DNA of 64,000 nucleotides from Diacronema lutheri (lineage: Eukaryota > Haptophyta > Pavlovophyceae > Pavlovales > Pavlovaceae): positions 276,001 to 340,000 of the forward strand of contig JAGTXO010000041.1 of NCBI GenBank assembly GCA_019448385.1, read 5' to 3'. Every line of letters starts with the position of its first letter. The first letter of the stretch is position 1. The translations under genes were made by a program, and so were the position numbers. The notes under the pieces are model-generated. The model had not been told where the DNA came from. It saw only the letters and a program-made list of their open reading frames with translations, and did no database searches. This document shows, in pieces, positions 19,901-34,446 of this stretch.

Positions 19901-22367
19901 CCGCCGCTCGGTCGTGCGGCTGGGGCTGGAGCTGGGGCTGGGCAGGCGGCGGCTTGTCCCTGAACGGGAGGACGAACGGGTCGGGCAAGGAGAGGGCAGC
20001 GGCGAGGAGGGCGCCCTGCCTGCCAAGGCCAAGCGCGTCACCGAGCACGCACAATCGGCCCATCTGCGCCGAGCAGGGCAGCGCGGCGACAAGCGCGCCG
20101 AGCGGCGTGACTGCGCGCCCGCCCGCGCTGAGCGCGCCGAGGCCGACGAGCTCGGCGGTGGCGGCGGTGAGCGCCGCCACGTCGGGCGGCTGCAGCGCCT
20201 CCGCGAGCAGGCACCCCGCGGAAGAGGCGGGTTCAATCAGCTTCGCCTTCAGCACGAGTGAGGCGAGAGAAATGCGCTGCATCTCGGGCACAGTGAAGAG
20301 AGGCAGGCGGCCATCGCTCCAGCCCGCGTTCCCGCCGTCCGCCGCCGCGCCGTCCGCCGCAACGCGAGTCTCGCCCTCGTCGCGCGGTGCGGGCATGAGC
20401 GCGGCGCTGAAGAGGCGAAGGCAAAGGCCAGGCCCAACGCGGCCGCACCTGCCCGCCCGCTGCCGCGCCGACGCGACGGACGCGCGCTGCAGCAGGAGCG
20501 ACTCCATATTGGCGCGCGCGTCGAGGAAGGGCAACTTCTCGAGGCCCAGGTCGAGCACATACGCCACGTCAGGCACCGTCAACGACGACTCGCCCACGTT
20601 GGTCGCGAGGATCACCTTGCGGCTGCCCGCCGTGGCGGGCGCGAGGGCAAGGTCCTGCTCGGCGGGCTCGAGGAGCGCGTGCAGCGGCAGCACGTGCAGC
20701 GGCGCGCGCGCAGCGGCGTCAGCTGCGCCACTCGGCGCGAATCGGCCGCTCGCTGCGCCGACGCCGCCGCCGCTCGCGCCGTCGGCGGGCGGCACGTCGG
20801 CGGGCGGCACGTGCGCGCGCTCCGGCTGAGCGGCGAGCGGCGCGAGTGGCGGGGCGGCTGCGAGCGCGCGCATCAGCTCAGAGATCTCGGCAACGCCTGG
20901 CAAGAAGACGAGCGTGCTGCCAAACGGCGGCAGGCTACTTGCACGCACCGCAGTGACGTCGGCGGCGGGTGCATCGGCGGCGGGCGCGCCGCATCGCAGA
21001 GTCCGGGCGCCCCGGTCGTCGTCGGCGGCGGCGGCCGCCGCGGCCGCCGTCGAGCGCTGGCGCAGCTCGCGGCTCGCGGCCGCATCGCAGAGTCCGGGCA
21101 GGAGGAGGGGCAGCGAGCGGATGATCTGAGCGACCAGCGCCCACAGGGCGGGCTGAAGCCGGACAGAACGCGCGGGGGCGCCGGGCGGCGCGGGCACCGG
21201 CTGCGACGCCTTGAGCTCGCGCGCGATCGCGAGGCGCGCGTCCGCGGACAGCGCCCGCTCGCCGCCGCGCTCGGCCGCCGCGCGCGCATCGGCGAGCAGC
21301 ACGTCCTCGAGGTAGCAGACGGCGACCGGATGCAGCCCGCCGCCCACGCTCAGCCGCGGCACGTGCAGCCGCGGCCGCTCGACGCGGACGGCGAGGCCCG
21401 TGACTGCATCGATCGCGCTGAGCGGCGGGGGCACGGCGAAATACTCGGCCAGCCGCGCAACGTCAATGGTGGCACTCATCACGACCACGCGCAAAGCCCG
21501 CGCGCCCGCACCGCGCTCATCGCCGCCGGTGCCCGCACCGCCGACGCTCACGCTGAGCGCGCCGGCGCCAACCGCGCGCACCGCACCGGCGGCATCGGCA
21601 CCATCGCCGCCGCCATCGCCGTCGCCATCGCCGCCGCCATCGCCGTCGCCATCGCCATCGCCGTCCGTGTGCGCGCGCCGCGGCCGCTGCGTGTGCTGCT
21701 CGTGCACGATCCTGCGGAGGAGGAGGAGGAGAAGGTCCATCTCGCACGAGCGCTCGTGCGCCTCGTCGACGACGATGTGCGTGTACGGCAGGCTCGACGC
21801 CGCCGACTCGGGCTCGGCCGCGCTCGCCGCGTCCGGCGCGCGCGCGCCGTCGACGGCGGCGCGCGCGCCGCCGCGCCGGCGCTCAAAGATGAGCATCTGG
21901 AGGAGGAGGCCGACCGTGAGGAAGGTGCAACGCGTCGCACCGCGTGTCACCACCTGCTCGCGCGAGACGGCGTAGCCAACCTCCTGCCCGAGCTGCTTGG
22001 CACGCTCGCGGCTGACGCGCTGTGCAAGCGTCTTGGTCGCGAGGCGGCGTGGCTGCGTGCACGCGATGCGCGCGGCGGGGTCGGCGTCGAGCAGGAACTG
22101 CGGCACCTGCGTCGACTTGCCACACCCCGTATCGCCCTCCACCACCACGACCGCGTGCGCGCTGACCGCGTCGACGATCGCGCGCCGGTGCTGCAGCACG
22201 GGAAGCTGCGGCGCGTCCTCCGCGCGCACGCGCTTCCACTGGCGGTGCGAGCTCCCCGCGGCGGGCGGCGGCGGCGCACGCTTGTGCGGAGGCCCACGCC
22301 CGCGCGCGTACCCGCCGCGAGCCGGCGCCGGCGCGCCGCGCCACGGGCCCCGTCCGCCGCGGTACAT
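17193..22367 (-). CDS. DEAH-box ATP-dependent RNA helicase
   Basis: Three exons on the minus strand (22367-18442, 18023-17912, 17612-17193) give 1485 residues. The N-terminus is RG-rich (MYRGGRGPWRG), a common RNA-binding tail. Helicase motifs follow in order: Walker A GDTGCGKST at residues 78-86, DEAH box VVDEAHER near 200, SAT (VVMSATID), FLPG (TLVFLPG), TNVGESSLTVPDV and QRAGRCGR. Helicase-associated (HA2/OB-fold) regions come after these. Between motifs II and III there is a Gly/Asp-repeat insertion, and further Ala-rich insertions make it longer than most DHX proteins. Exon joins restore a continuous C-terminal segment (FGLAHILL/LGLCRRVLL), which supports the introns. The nearest relatives are probably DHX57/TDRD9-like helicases, but the exact subfamily is unsettled. 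Confidence 0.88.
17613..17911 (-). other. Repeat-filled second intron of the DEAH helicase gene
   Basis: A GT-AG intron (donor GTAAGC at 17911, acceptor CCGCAG ending at 17613). It is filled with degenerate copies of GGGCTGGGCGGT and GGTGGGCTCGAGTCC-type units (plus-strand sense) at about 17690-17830. No coding content is evident. Confidence 0.7.
18179..18353. repeat. 25-bp minisatellite inside a DEAH helicase intron
   Basis: Seven tandem copies of GCGAGGCGGGGGCGCGGCCA plus TCGCT lie in the first intron of the helicase gene (18024-18441). Next to them, at about 18091-18119, is a run of G on the plus strand that would be a poly-C tract in the pre-mRNA, before the acceptor at 18024. Confidence 0.9.
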
Positions 22368-25447
<3,080 letters not shown>

Positions 25448-25651
25448 GCGCGCGCAACCCGCCCTGCAGACCCGGCCGGCCGCGCGGCCGCGCGAGGCGT
25501 GCGGCCGGGCGTGAGCGCGCGAGCGCACGAGCGCGCGAGCGCGCGCCGCCCGCGCTCGCTGCGCGCGGGCGCGCACGCCGGTAGCCGTATGTATCGGTGC
25601 GACACTGAAATGATGGGGTCTACTGTGAAATGATTACGCGAAGGACGTGAA

Positions 25652-26479
25652 ATGATGGCAGCATACACGACGTTGCGAGTCTCGCGCGCGCCCGACGAGC
25701 CGTCCGTCGCGCACGTTGAGCTGGCGCGCCCGTCCAAGCGCAACGCGATGAATCGTGACTTCTTTGACGAGCTGGCGGCCGCGTTCGCCGCGTTGGGCGC
25801 CGACGCGAGCACGCGCTGCATCGTGCTGTCGGCCGAGGGCCCAGCGTTCAGCGCGGGGCTCGACCTCGCCGAGCTGGCGCGGCACGAGCCGGGCGTTGAC
25901 GCGGCGCGCACGGCGCTCGGCCTGCGCGCGCGCGTCCTCGCGCTCCAGCGAGCGTTCGGTGCGCTCGAGCGCTGCCCCCAGCCCGTGCTCGCGCTTGCGC
26001 ACGGTGCGTGCATCGGAGGGGCGGTCGACCTGCTCTGCTGCGCCGACGTGCGGTGGTGCGCGGCCGACGCGCACTTTTGCGTCAAGGAGGTCGAACTTGG
26101 CCTGGCGGCGGACCTGGGCACGCTGCAGCGCCTACCCGGCCTCGTGGGCAGCCGCTCCCTCGCGTGCGAACTCGCCTACTCCGCGAGGCCGATGGGCGCC
26201 GCTGAGGCGGCTGCATGCGGGTTCGTCTCGCGCGTGCTGCCGACGCGCGCGCAGCTGCTCGACGCCGGGTTCGCGCTCGCCGCGCGCATCGCAGCGATGC
26301 CGCCCGTCGCGGTGGCGGGCAGCAAGCTGGCGCTCCTGTACAGCCGCGACCACCCGGCCGTGGCCGATGGCCTCGAGCAGGTCGCGACGTGGAATGGCGC
26401 CGCGCTTCAAACAGCCGACCTCTCAGAGGCGGCCGCCGCGCTGCGCGAGCGGCGAGCCGGGCGCTACGCGCGGCTTTGA
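25652..26479 (+). CDS. ECH1: Delta(3,5)-delta(2,4)-dienoyl-CoA isomerase (ECH1 type)
   Basis: A single-exon gene of 275 residues in the enoyl-CoA hydratase/isomerase superfamily. The diagnostic segments are FSAGLDL, GACIGGAVDLL, FCVKEVELGLAADLGTLQRL and YSRDH. The three acidic residues used by ECH1 are present as Asp126, Glu146 and Asp154, which distinguishes it from ordinary hydratases with two glutamates. The enzyme isomerises dienoyl-CoA intermediates when odd-position double bonds of unsaturated fatty acids are degraded. The C-terminal tripeptide ARL fits the peroxisomal PTS1 pattern. No presequence-like N-terminus is seen, so a peroxisomal location is likely but inferred. The start is either of two adjacent ATGs at 25652 and 25655. 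Confidence 0.92.
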   Translation: MMAAYTTLRVSRAPDEPSVAHVELARPSKRNAMNRDFFDELAAAFAALGADASTRCIVLSAEGPAFSAGLDLAELARHEPGVDAARTALGLRARVLALQRAFGALERCPQPVLALAHGACIGGAVDLLCCADVRWCAADAHFCVKEVELGLAADLGTLQRLPGLVGSRSLACELAYSARPMGAAEAAACGFVSRVLPTRAQLLDAGFALAARIAAMPPVAVAGSKLALLYSRDHPAVADGLEQVATWNGAALQTADLSEAAAALRERRAGRYARL

Positions 26480-26625
26480 TGAGCGGCCTGGCGCCGAATG
26501 TCGGGTACGTGCGAGTGAAAAGTAGGGAAAGGACAAAAACAAAAAAACAAAAAACATTGCTCGCGTACACGCGCATCGCGGTGCGCGCGCGCCATGCGAC
26601 GAGCGGCCTGCTGGGCGACGAGCGG

Positions 26626-29146
26626 TCAGACCATCTCTTGCGCACCGCGCCGTCCGTCAAAGCGGCGCGCGCTTGTGGGCGTCAGGTCAGCGCCGTCGCG
26701 CGGAGCGCCCGGCCGGCCGGGCGACGGCTGCGCCGAGCGCGTGAGGCCGGCCATGTCGACGTGGCTGCTCGCGCGCGAGATGTGCCCACCGAGCTCGTCG
26801 TAGGCGCGCGCGCGCACCAGCTCGCTCTGGTGCTGCAAGTGCGCGCACCGCAGCTGCGCGTCGACGAGCGTGGTGGCGAGGAGGAGCACGACGAGGCGGC
26901 CGAGGGCGCACAGCCCGACCTGCGGCGCGGGCGGGGTGGGTGGGCGGGGCGGGTGGGGCGGGTGGGGCGGGTGGGCGGGCGGGGCGGGTGGGCGGGCGGG
27001 GCGGGTGGGCGGGGCGGGTGGGCGGGCTTCTCACTTGTGGCGTGCGACGCGCGCGTGCTCGCCCGGCGGCGGCGGCGCGCGAGTGCACGCACCTCCTTGG
27101 CGGTGCACGACCAGGGCAGCAGCCGGGCGATTGCGATGGCCGCGAGCTCCACCGGCCCATTCGAGCCGAGCAGCTGGCACGCACCCAACACGCACAGCTC
27201 GGAGAACGAGACGGCAACGGTCCAGAGCACAGCCTGCGCGAGCCACCAGCTCAGCCGCGCGGGCTGCGCCTGCAGCCGCTCGGGCGAGTCGGCCGCCGCC
27301 ACGGCCTCCTCGAGCGCGCGCAGCGCCTCGCGCGCGCTGTCGCCCGCGCCGTCGCCGTCGGTGGTGAAGGCTTCGGAGTGCGCGCTGAGCGCGCCGGTGC
27401 TCGCGGTGCGGTCGCGCCGACTGAGCGGCACGAGTGCGCCGCTCGCCGATGCGTCGAGTGCGTCGAGTGAGACGCACGAGCCGTTGACAGAGCGCGAGGC
27501 GAGGAGGCTCGTTGTCTGCGCCTGCGGCTTGAGCCGAAACGAAGGCATTGGCAGCAGCGATGGCGGCCGTACAATCGACGCGAGCGCGCGGTTGAGCATC
27601 GCCTGCTCCTCCGCGTCGAAGCCAATCCCCGCGCTCGGCAAGAAGGAGAGCGGGTCGGAGTAACGGCCGCTCACCGCGATCGCCTGCGCCACAAGCCGCC
27701 GCGCGGCGTGGCGCGGCGTGGCGTGGCGTGGCGCGCTGGCGCGCTCAGCGGGGCGCGCGCGCGCGGAGGCCGGCGTGCGCGCGCCCGGTGGCTGCTGCCG
27801 CTGCCGCTGCCGTGCGCGCGCACCTGCAGTCGGCGGTGCTGGCCCGCACGATCGGCAACGGCCGCGTGCAGTGCGAGGGCGAGGGGCCACACGAAGACGG
27901 GCACGACGAGCAGCGCGGACGCCGCGCGCGAGAGCGCGTCGATGCCCAGCTCGTCGCCGTGGCGGAGCGTGCTCACCGACGGCTGCACGTGCAGCACGTA
28001 GCCAAACTCGAAGGCCGCGGCGACCGCAAGGCCGAGCGCAGTGCGCGCCGTGTCGAGCAGAAAGGTGCGCCAGTGGCGCCGCTCGGCAAATGCGCACGTG
28101 AAGCGGCGCGCCGCGTAGTAGCACGTGTGCAGCACAAGGACGGTGACGGTGAGCCAGGCGGCGAGCGTGATTGAGAGCGCGTGCGGCACGAGCTTGCATG
28201 GCGGCGCATTGTCGCCGTCAGCCTGCAGCTCGGCGCGTCGCAGGACGGAGAGCGGCCAGCGCACGGCGACGAGGAGGAGCCACGCGCTGAGGCAGATGGC
28301 GCTGAGCGTCTGGAAGAAGGCGAAGCACGTGGCGCAGCGCTCGCCCGACTGCAGCGAGCAGACCGAGCGCACGATCGGGATGCTCGCCATCTCCTTGGGC
28401 ATCACTGACTGTGTGGCGACAGTCGGGAGCATCGCAAAGCGCTCGTCCGCCGGGTAGGCCCAGTGGCCCTCAACCATCATCGGTCGCTTCCACAGGCGCT
28501 CGGGCACGAATGCGTGGATCGAGCGGACGGTGCGCCGGTTGAGCACGTACGCGTGCGACGTGCACGGGTTCATCGAGCGCGCGAGCCCATTCGGCAGAGG
28601 GTAGATGGGGCCCATGGGGATGTGGCCGATGTGCAACGAGCCCCACTTGCCCCACGTCTCGAGTGAGTCGAGCGCGACCTTGACGCGCTCGGCGGCGTCG
28701 TCGAAGACAAACTGCGCGTCGTCCTCGAGCACGAACATGTGGTAGCGCGAGTCGAGCCCCTTCGCGAGGTACCAGCTGATCGCCGTGTGGTGCGCGCGGC
28801 ACACGCAGTCGTGCACCGTGTCGCCCGGCCGTGGCGTCACGCCCGGCATCATGAACGGCGGCGGGAAGCCGTGGCCGACGACGTTCTCGATAGTCTCTTG
28901 ACAGCGCTTCATGTTGCGCGGCAGGTAGATCACGCACAGGAAGCAGCCGTGCCAGACGTGCTTCTCGAAGTCCGCGAGCTCCTCGGCCGACGCTGTCGGC
29001 GCGGGCGGTGGCGGCACCTTGGGCCGGCCGCTCGGCGTGCGCTTCGTCTTGCGCGGACGCGGCGAGGCCACCGCCTCGGTGGGGGCGGGCTCCGGCACGC
29101 GCACCGCGATCTCGCCCGTCTTGAGCCGCACGAGCGTCGGCTGCAT
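26626..29146 (-). CDS. GT25-like glycosyltransferase with C-terminal membrane domain
   Basis: Three phase-0 exons on the minus strand (29146-27824, 27683-27093, 26919-26626) give 735 residues. After a Pro-rich N-terminus, residues about 65-250 resemble family 25-type transferases: VIYLPRNMKRCQETIENV, then HTAISWYLAKGL, the acidic metal-binding VLEDDA, and GSLHIGHIPMGP. Hydrophobic segments follow at about residues 290-440 and again in exons 2 and 3 (LAQAVLWTVAVSF, LGRLVVLLLATTL), roughly six membrane spans. Glycosyltransferase activity on a secretory or surface glycan is inferred from the fold signature; the polytopic C-terminus is unusual for this family. I chose the ATG at 29146, since an upstream in-frame ATG at 29461 would overlap the end of the WD40 gene. 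The second intron is built of GGGCGGG-type repeats. Confidence 0.75.
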
Positions 29147-29408
29147 CTCGGTGGAATTAGGGAGCAGCTGCGCCGCACGCGGGGGCGGAAATCTGAAATC
29201 TGAAATCTTGCGACCCCGGGCAGCGGCCGCCCGTTTTTTGAGTGACGGGCGCGAGGACAATGCCAGACTCGGCGTGAGTGGTGAGACTGGGAGGAACCCC
29301 GCGCGGCGTGTTGGCGCTTCAGCAGCGTCGGCGCAGCTCGAGGCGCCCGTGCCGCTCGGCTCGCGGGCGTCGCCGTCGGCGGCGGCGCGCGCGCCTGCAT
29401 GTGTGCCC

Positions 29409-32400
29409 TCAGCCCCTCCACGCGCCTGCGATCGCGCCGCCCGCGCCGCGCTCGTCGTCATCGACCGTCGCCTCGTCGCCTACGAGCAGCCGGCCGTCGC
29501 CGCCGGTCGGCGCGCCGCCGCCACCGTCCCTGTGCAGCAGCACGACGCGGCCATCATCGCCGCCCGACGCGAGGTACCCGCCGCATGGCGCAGCGGCGAT
29601 GCATCCCGCGGGCTGTGAGTGTGCGCGCAGCCGTGAGAGAAGCGGACTGCCGAGCGAGACGTCCCACACGCAGACGCACCCGTCGTCCGCGGCCGTCGCG
29701 ACGAGCGTGCACGCGCCCGCGCCGCCAACGGGCGGCAGCCATGCGCCGCTCACGCCATTGACCGCCTCGCCACCGAGCGGCACGCCATGCTCGAGGGTGA
29801 GGAGCGTGCGGCTGGGCACGCGCAGGTCAAGGATGGCGGCTGCGGTGCCGTCGCCGCACGCGAGCACGAGCGTGCCGCCCACGCCGCCGTGCGCGTTCTC
29901 GAGCGCGAGGTTGACATCGTGCAGCTCCGTCTGCAGCGAGAGGGCCGGCGTCGCGTCAGGCAGCGCGTGCACGCGCAAGCACCCGTCCGCCGCGCCCGAG
30001 AAGAATGTGCGCCCGTCGGAGCAGGCGCGCACAATGGACACGTGCCCGCGTGCGCCGTGCCAGCGCGCGCACAGCGAGCCCGCCTCCGAGTCCCACACGC
30101 TCACCGCGCCCGCGCGGCTGCCCGCGTCCACGCCGCGCTGCGCGACATCGTGCGCCGCGCAGAGCAAGTGCGCAGTGCGCCCCTCGCCCCAGCCCAGTGC
30201 GAGCGCCGGCTGCGCGCAGCTGAAGCGGCGGAGCGCCGCCGCGCGCTGCGGCGCGCGCGGCGGCGCGGCGGCGGCGCGTGCGGGCGGCCACGCGGGGGCG
30301 GGGGCAGCGGCCACGTGGGCGTGAGCGCGCACCCGCCGCGCGCGGCGCGGCGCAGCCGGCGCGGTGCGCGGTGCGCGCGGCGTGGTGCGCGAGAGCGCGC
30401 ACCGCAACGTCCCACAGCCAGACGGTGGAGTCGCGCCCGCCCGATGCGAAGAGGCGGCCGCGACTGCTGTGCGGCGCGACGCAATCGACGGGGCCACGAT
30501 GGCCGACCGCCCCCGCGGGCGGCGCCCCCTCGGCCGTCGGGTGCAGCGGGCGCAACGCAGGTCGTAGCCGCGCCATGCGCTCGAGCGGCAGGAGCGGCGG
30601 CGGGAGCAGCGGCAGCGGAGGCGCCGGGCCGGCGGCGAGTTGCGCCTGCTGCGCCCGCGCGCCCGCGCCGGCCGGCGCCGCGCCCGCGTCGCCAGCTGGC
30701 GCGGCGGGCTGCGGCGCGCCCGGCGCGCGTGCGCGCGCGCCGGGCAGCGGCGGCGGCGGCGGCGGCGCGCGGCCGAGCGTGCAGTGCAGGCGGTGCGGCG
30801 CGCGGCCGCGCCAGACGCTCAGCGTGTGCGCGTAGCACGCCGTCGCGAGCCACGTGCCGCAGCAGCTCCACGCGAGCGCCGAGACCGTGCCGCCATGCCC
30901 GCCGAGGGAGTGGAAGCTCCCTGCACGCAGGTCGAGGACGATCGCTGCGTGAGGCTCGCGCGTAGCGGCGACAGCGAGGCGGTGGCGGTGGCGCGAGGCG
31001 GCAGCGCGGCGTGCGCGGTGCGTGTCGTCCTCCTCGCCATCGTCCGAGTCGCTGCCGCCGCTCAGCGGGCCGTGGCCATCGCCACGGCCGTCGCCATCGC
31101 CGCGGCTGCTGCTGCTGCGCGCACGCTCGCGAGGGCCACGCCGCACGCGCCGACGCGCCGCAGCGGCCGCGCGACGCGCGGCGGCGGCCGCGCCGGCGCC
31201 GTCGCCCTCAACGCGCTCCGCCTCGTCGTCGCTTCCACCACCGTCGTCACTGTCGCCGCCAGATGCGCGCGCTGCGCTCGGCATGAAGGCGACGTCGACA
31301 ACGTTGCCAGACGGTGCTGTGCTCGCCGAGAGAGGACGCCATGTGCGCGCCATCGCACGCTCAGCGGCGCAGCGCAGCGCCGCGCGCCCGCCGCAGCCGG
31401 CGCGCGCGAGCGGCGCGCCCGCCGATCGCCGCCGCGCGCCCGCCACGCCCGTGTCCGCCCTGCCCAGCTGGCGCGACACGAGCAGCTGCGCGACGGATGG
31501 CTCGCGTACCGCGCTCGCCGCCGGCTGCGCCCGCTGCCACTGCGCGCGCAGCGACGTGGCCGAGGCGGAGGCGGCGGCGTTGGCGGCGTTGGCGGCGGCG
31601 GCGGCGGTCGGCGCTGCGGGCGGCGCCGATGCGGTGCGCGGCCGCGCGCTCGCGACGAGCACGCCGCCGCCGCCGCCGCCGCTGCCGCCGCCACCGCCGC
31701 CGCCGTCGGCGATGAAGCGAATCAAGTCAGCGGCGGTGCGGCCGGGCAGGCGCGCGGCCGCGGCGGCGAGGGCAGTGGCGGGGTCGGTCGAGGCGGCAGC
31801 CCATCGCACGAGCCGCGCCTCCGCAACGCTGAGCGGCACGTGCAGCGTGTCGCCCGGCCTCAACGAGGCCGCGGCGGCCGAGCAACCCGCCGAGGGCAGC
31901 GCGCCGTGCGGAGCGCAGGCGCAGAGCGCGAGCCCGGCGGAGGCGGCGTAGGCACGCGCGCGCTCGGCGAGGTAGGGGCGCGCGGCAGGCGCGACGAGGC
32001 GTGGCGGTGCGGGCGGTGCGGCTGCCGGGTGCCATCGTGCGGCTGCCGGGTGCCATCGTGCGCGCGCCTCGTCGAGCACGCCGCGCCACGACGCCATGGT
32101 GCCCGTCTCCGCGTCCGCCGGCGCGCCAAGCGCAGGCGCGTCGGCGGCGGCGAGACGAAGCAGCAGCTGCGCGAGCGGTTCAGCCTCCGCGCCTGCCGCA
32201 TGCCCGGTGCTGGCCGTGCCGCGGAGCAGCGGCGCGTCGAGCAGCTCGGCGGTTAATGCAACGGCGGTTGGTGCAACGGCGGTTGGTGCAACGGCGGTTG
32301 GTGCAACGGCGGGCGCTGCGGCGGGCGCTGCGGCGCGCGCGGCGGCCATGGCGATTGCCACGTCGACGATGGCAAGGGCGTTGAGCAGCGGCACGCACTC

Positions 32401-34362
32401 GTCGTGCGCGCGCAGCTCCGACCACGCCGCATGCCACGGCTGCCCGCCATCGTGTGCGTGCGCTGCCGCCATGGCCGCGGCCCGCGCGGGCGCGGCGCCG
32501 AGCGCGCGCGCGCGCGCGAGCACGGCCATGGCCGCGGCCGCTGCGTGTGCGCTTGGCAGACGCGGCGGCTCGGGCGGCGGCACCGCCCCGTCGCTCGCTT
32601 CGTGCTCGGCGCGCGCGACGTGCGGGCTGCCGGGCGCTTCGCTTACGGCTGCGCCCCCGCGCAGAAGCGCGGGCAAAAGTTGGTCCGCAGCGAGCTGCGC
32701 GCGGTCGTGCAGCGCGGCCGTGAGCACGCGCAGCTCGGCCGAGAGAGCGCCGAGTGCGCTCAGCTCGTCGAGCGCCGCGCACGCGGACAGCGGCATGGGT
32801 GGCGGCGCGGGCGACGGCGCGGGCGCGCGCTCGGGCGCGACGCGCGACTCGGGCGGCGGCAGCGACGCGGCGCGTACGGGCGGCGTGCGCGCTGCCGCCG
32901 CTCCGCGCGCTACGTGACCACCCCCCACGCCTGCTGCTCCCCGTGCCGACGACGCGCGGTGTGTGTCAGCGCAGCCCGGTGGGCGCGCTGCGCGCAGCGC
33001 GCCCGGCGGCCGAGTGGCCAACGCCGGCGGCGGCTGCGGCGGTGGCGGCGGCGGCGGCGGCATCGGCGGCGGCTGCGGCTGTGGTGGCGGCTGCGGCGGC
33101 AGCTGCGGCTGCGGCGGCGGTGGCGGCGGCGGCGTCTGCGCCTGAGGCAGCAGCAGCAGCAGCTGCTGCTGCTGCTGCTGCTGCTGCTGCGGCTGCGGCT
33201 GCGGCGGCGGCAGCGGCGGCGGCAGCGGCGGCATCGGCGGCGGCTGCGGCTGTGCCGCCGCGTGCGCAGCCGTGACGTGCGCGACACCACGCGCTGGCGC
33301 GAGCGCCGGTGCGGATGCGGACGCGGACGCGGGTGCGGACGCGGCGAGTAGCACGGGTGCACGTGCATACGGCACCTCGGATGGCGCGGCATAGCCGGAC
33401 GCCATGGCGCAGGCGGCGGTAGGAGCACCGAAAGCGGTTCCGCCGCCGAGATAGCCGCCGAATCCACCGCCGGTGCCCGCGTCCGCGGACGCCGCGTCCA
33501 ACGCACAAGTGGCCAACCGATGGCGTGGCAGCGCGTGTGGAGCGGGTGCGAGCGCGTCCGGCTGTGCGCTCCGGAGCGGACGGGAGGGGCGGCTGCGCTT
33601 TCGATTGGGGGCGCACTGCTCGCTCTGCGTGGCGGGCGTGGGCGTGGGCACAGGCGCACGCGCGTCGATGGCCCGCGGTAGTGCGCACGCGTGCGCCGCG
33701 CCAGCGCGGCAGCTCGGGCGCAGCAGCTCGAGCACAGAGCCAGCGCGCACGGCGGACGCGCGGCGCGGCACCGAGCTGCACCGCGCTAGCGTGCGCGGCG
33801 GCGCTGCCGGCGGATGCGTCGACGAATGCTGCACTGCGACGTAGGCGGACACGGCAGCCGCGACGGGCTGGCGCGGCGACGATGGCGCCGCCGGAGAAGG
33901 GCACGCGCTCGTGGGCCGAGCGGGTGGGCCAGCCGATTCGGGCGCGGCCACGGCCAGCGCCGCAGCAGGCGCCGCGCAGCCAGCGGCCTGCGCAAGCGGC
34001 GCCCGCGCAGAAGCGGCGCGTGACCCACTGGCAGGCGCGCGCCGTTTAAGCCCGCGCGGTGGCACGCCGTCGAGCGGCACATCGGCGAGTGGGTCGCCAA
34101 CAGGTGTGGCGTTGGCGCGCACGGCGCACCGGCCGGATGCCGCGGTCGCCGTGGCGAGCAGCTCAGCTGCGGCGAGGTCGTGCGCATGCTCAAGCGCTAG
34201 CGCTTGCTGCATGGCAGCGAGCTCGCGCGCCCGGCTGACGAGCTCGGCCGCTAGCCGCTCCGGCGTGCCGCGCGGCAAATCGCCACTCGCCTCCATGCTA
34301 CTCGACTGATGGAGTCGACTCGCGCCCTTCTTCGGATCTCCCACCGGAAAACCCGAAAGCAT
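29409..34362 (-). CDS. WD40-repeat protein with long disordered N-terminal region
   Basis: Two exons on the minus strand (34362-30403 and 30209-29409, phase 0) give about 1586 residues. The first roughly 1000 residues are low complexity, with Pro-rich and Gln-rich tracts (poly-Gln and Leu encoded by a CAG/CTG microsatellite near 33150-33190). A short SANT-like piece (LVRWAAASTDP, ARLPGRTAADLIRF) may be present. The C-terminal third is a beta-propeller: HGGTVSALAWSCCGTWLAT, HRGPVDCVAPHSSRGRLFAS with DSTVWLWDV, AVSVWDSEAGS, CVCVWDV and YLASGGDDGRVVLLHRD, i.e. at least five or six WD repeats. This is a protein-interaction scaffold; no enzyme motif is visible. An alternative start lies at 34296. 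It is divergent from the UAP56 gene, 84 bp apart. Confidence 0.75.
33030..33250. repeat. Microsatellite tract encoding Pro/Gln repeats
   Basis: Interrupted GGCGGC, GGCTGC and CAG/CTG triplet repeats, with a core of consecutive CAG then CTG triplets at about 33152-33190. On the minus strand it encodes the Pro- and Gln-rich part of the WD40 protein's disordered region. Confidence 0.85.
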
Positions 34363-34446
34363 TTTTTTTTCCTTTTTTTTTCCTCGCTAGACGCGCACGC
34401 GTGTCCGCGCCCGCCTCGCCGCGCCCACACCTCGCACTCCTGCGCC

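Noticed and set aside
29147-29461. Longer N-terminus for the GT25-like protein from an ATG at 29461
   Set aside because: It would overlap the end of the WD40 gene by about 50 bp and adds only Ala/Arg-rich sequence. The ATG at 29146 precedes the first structured part.
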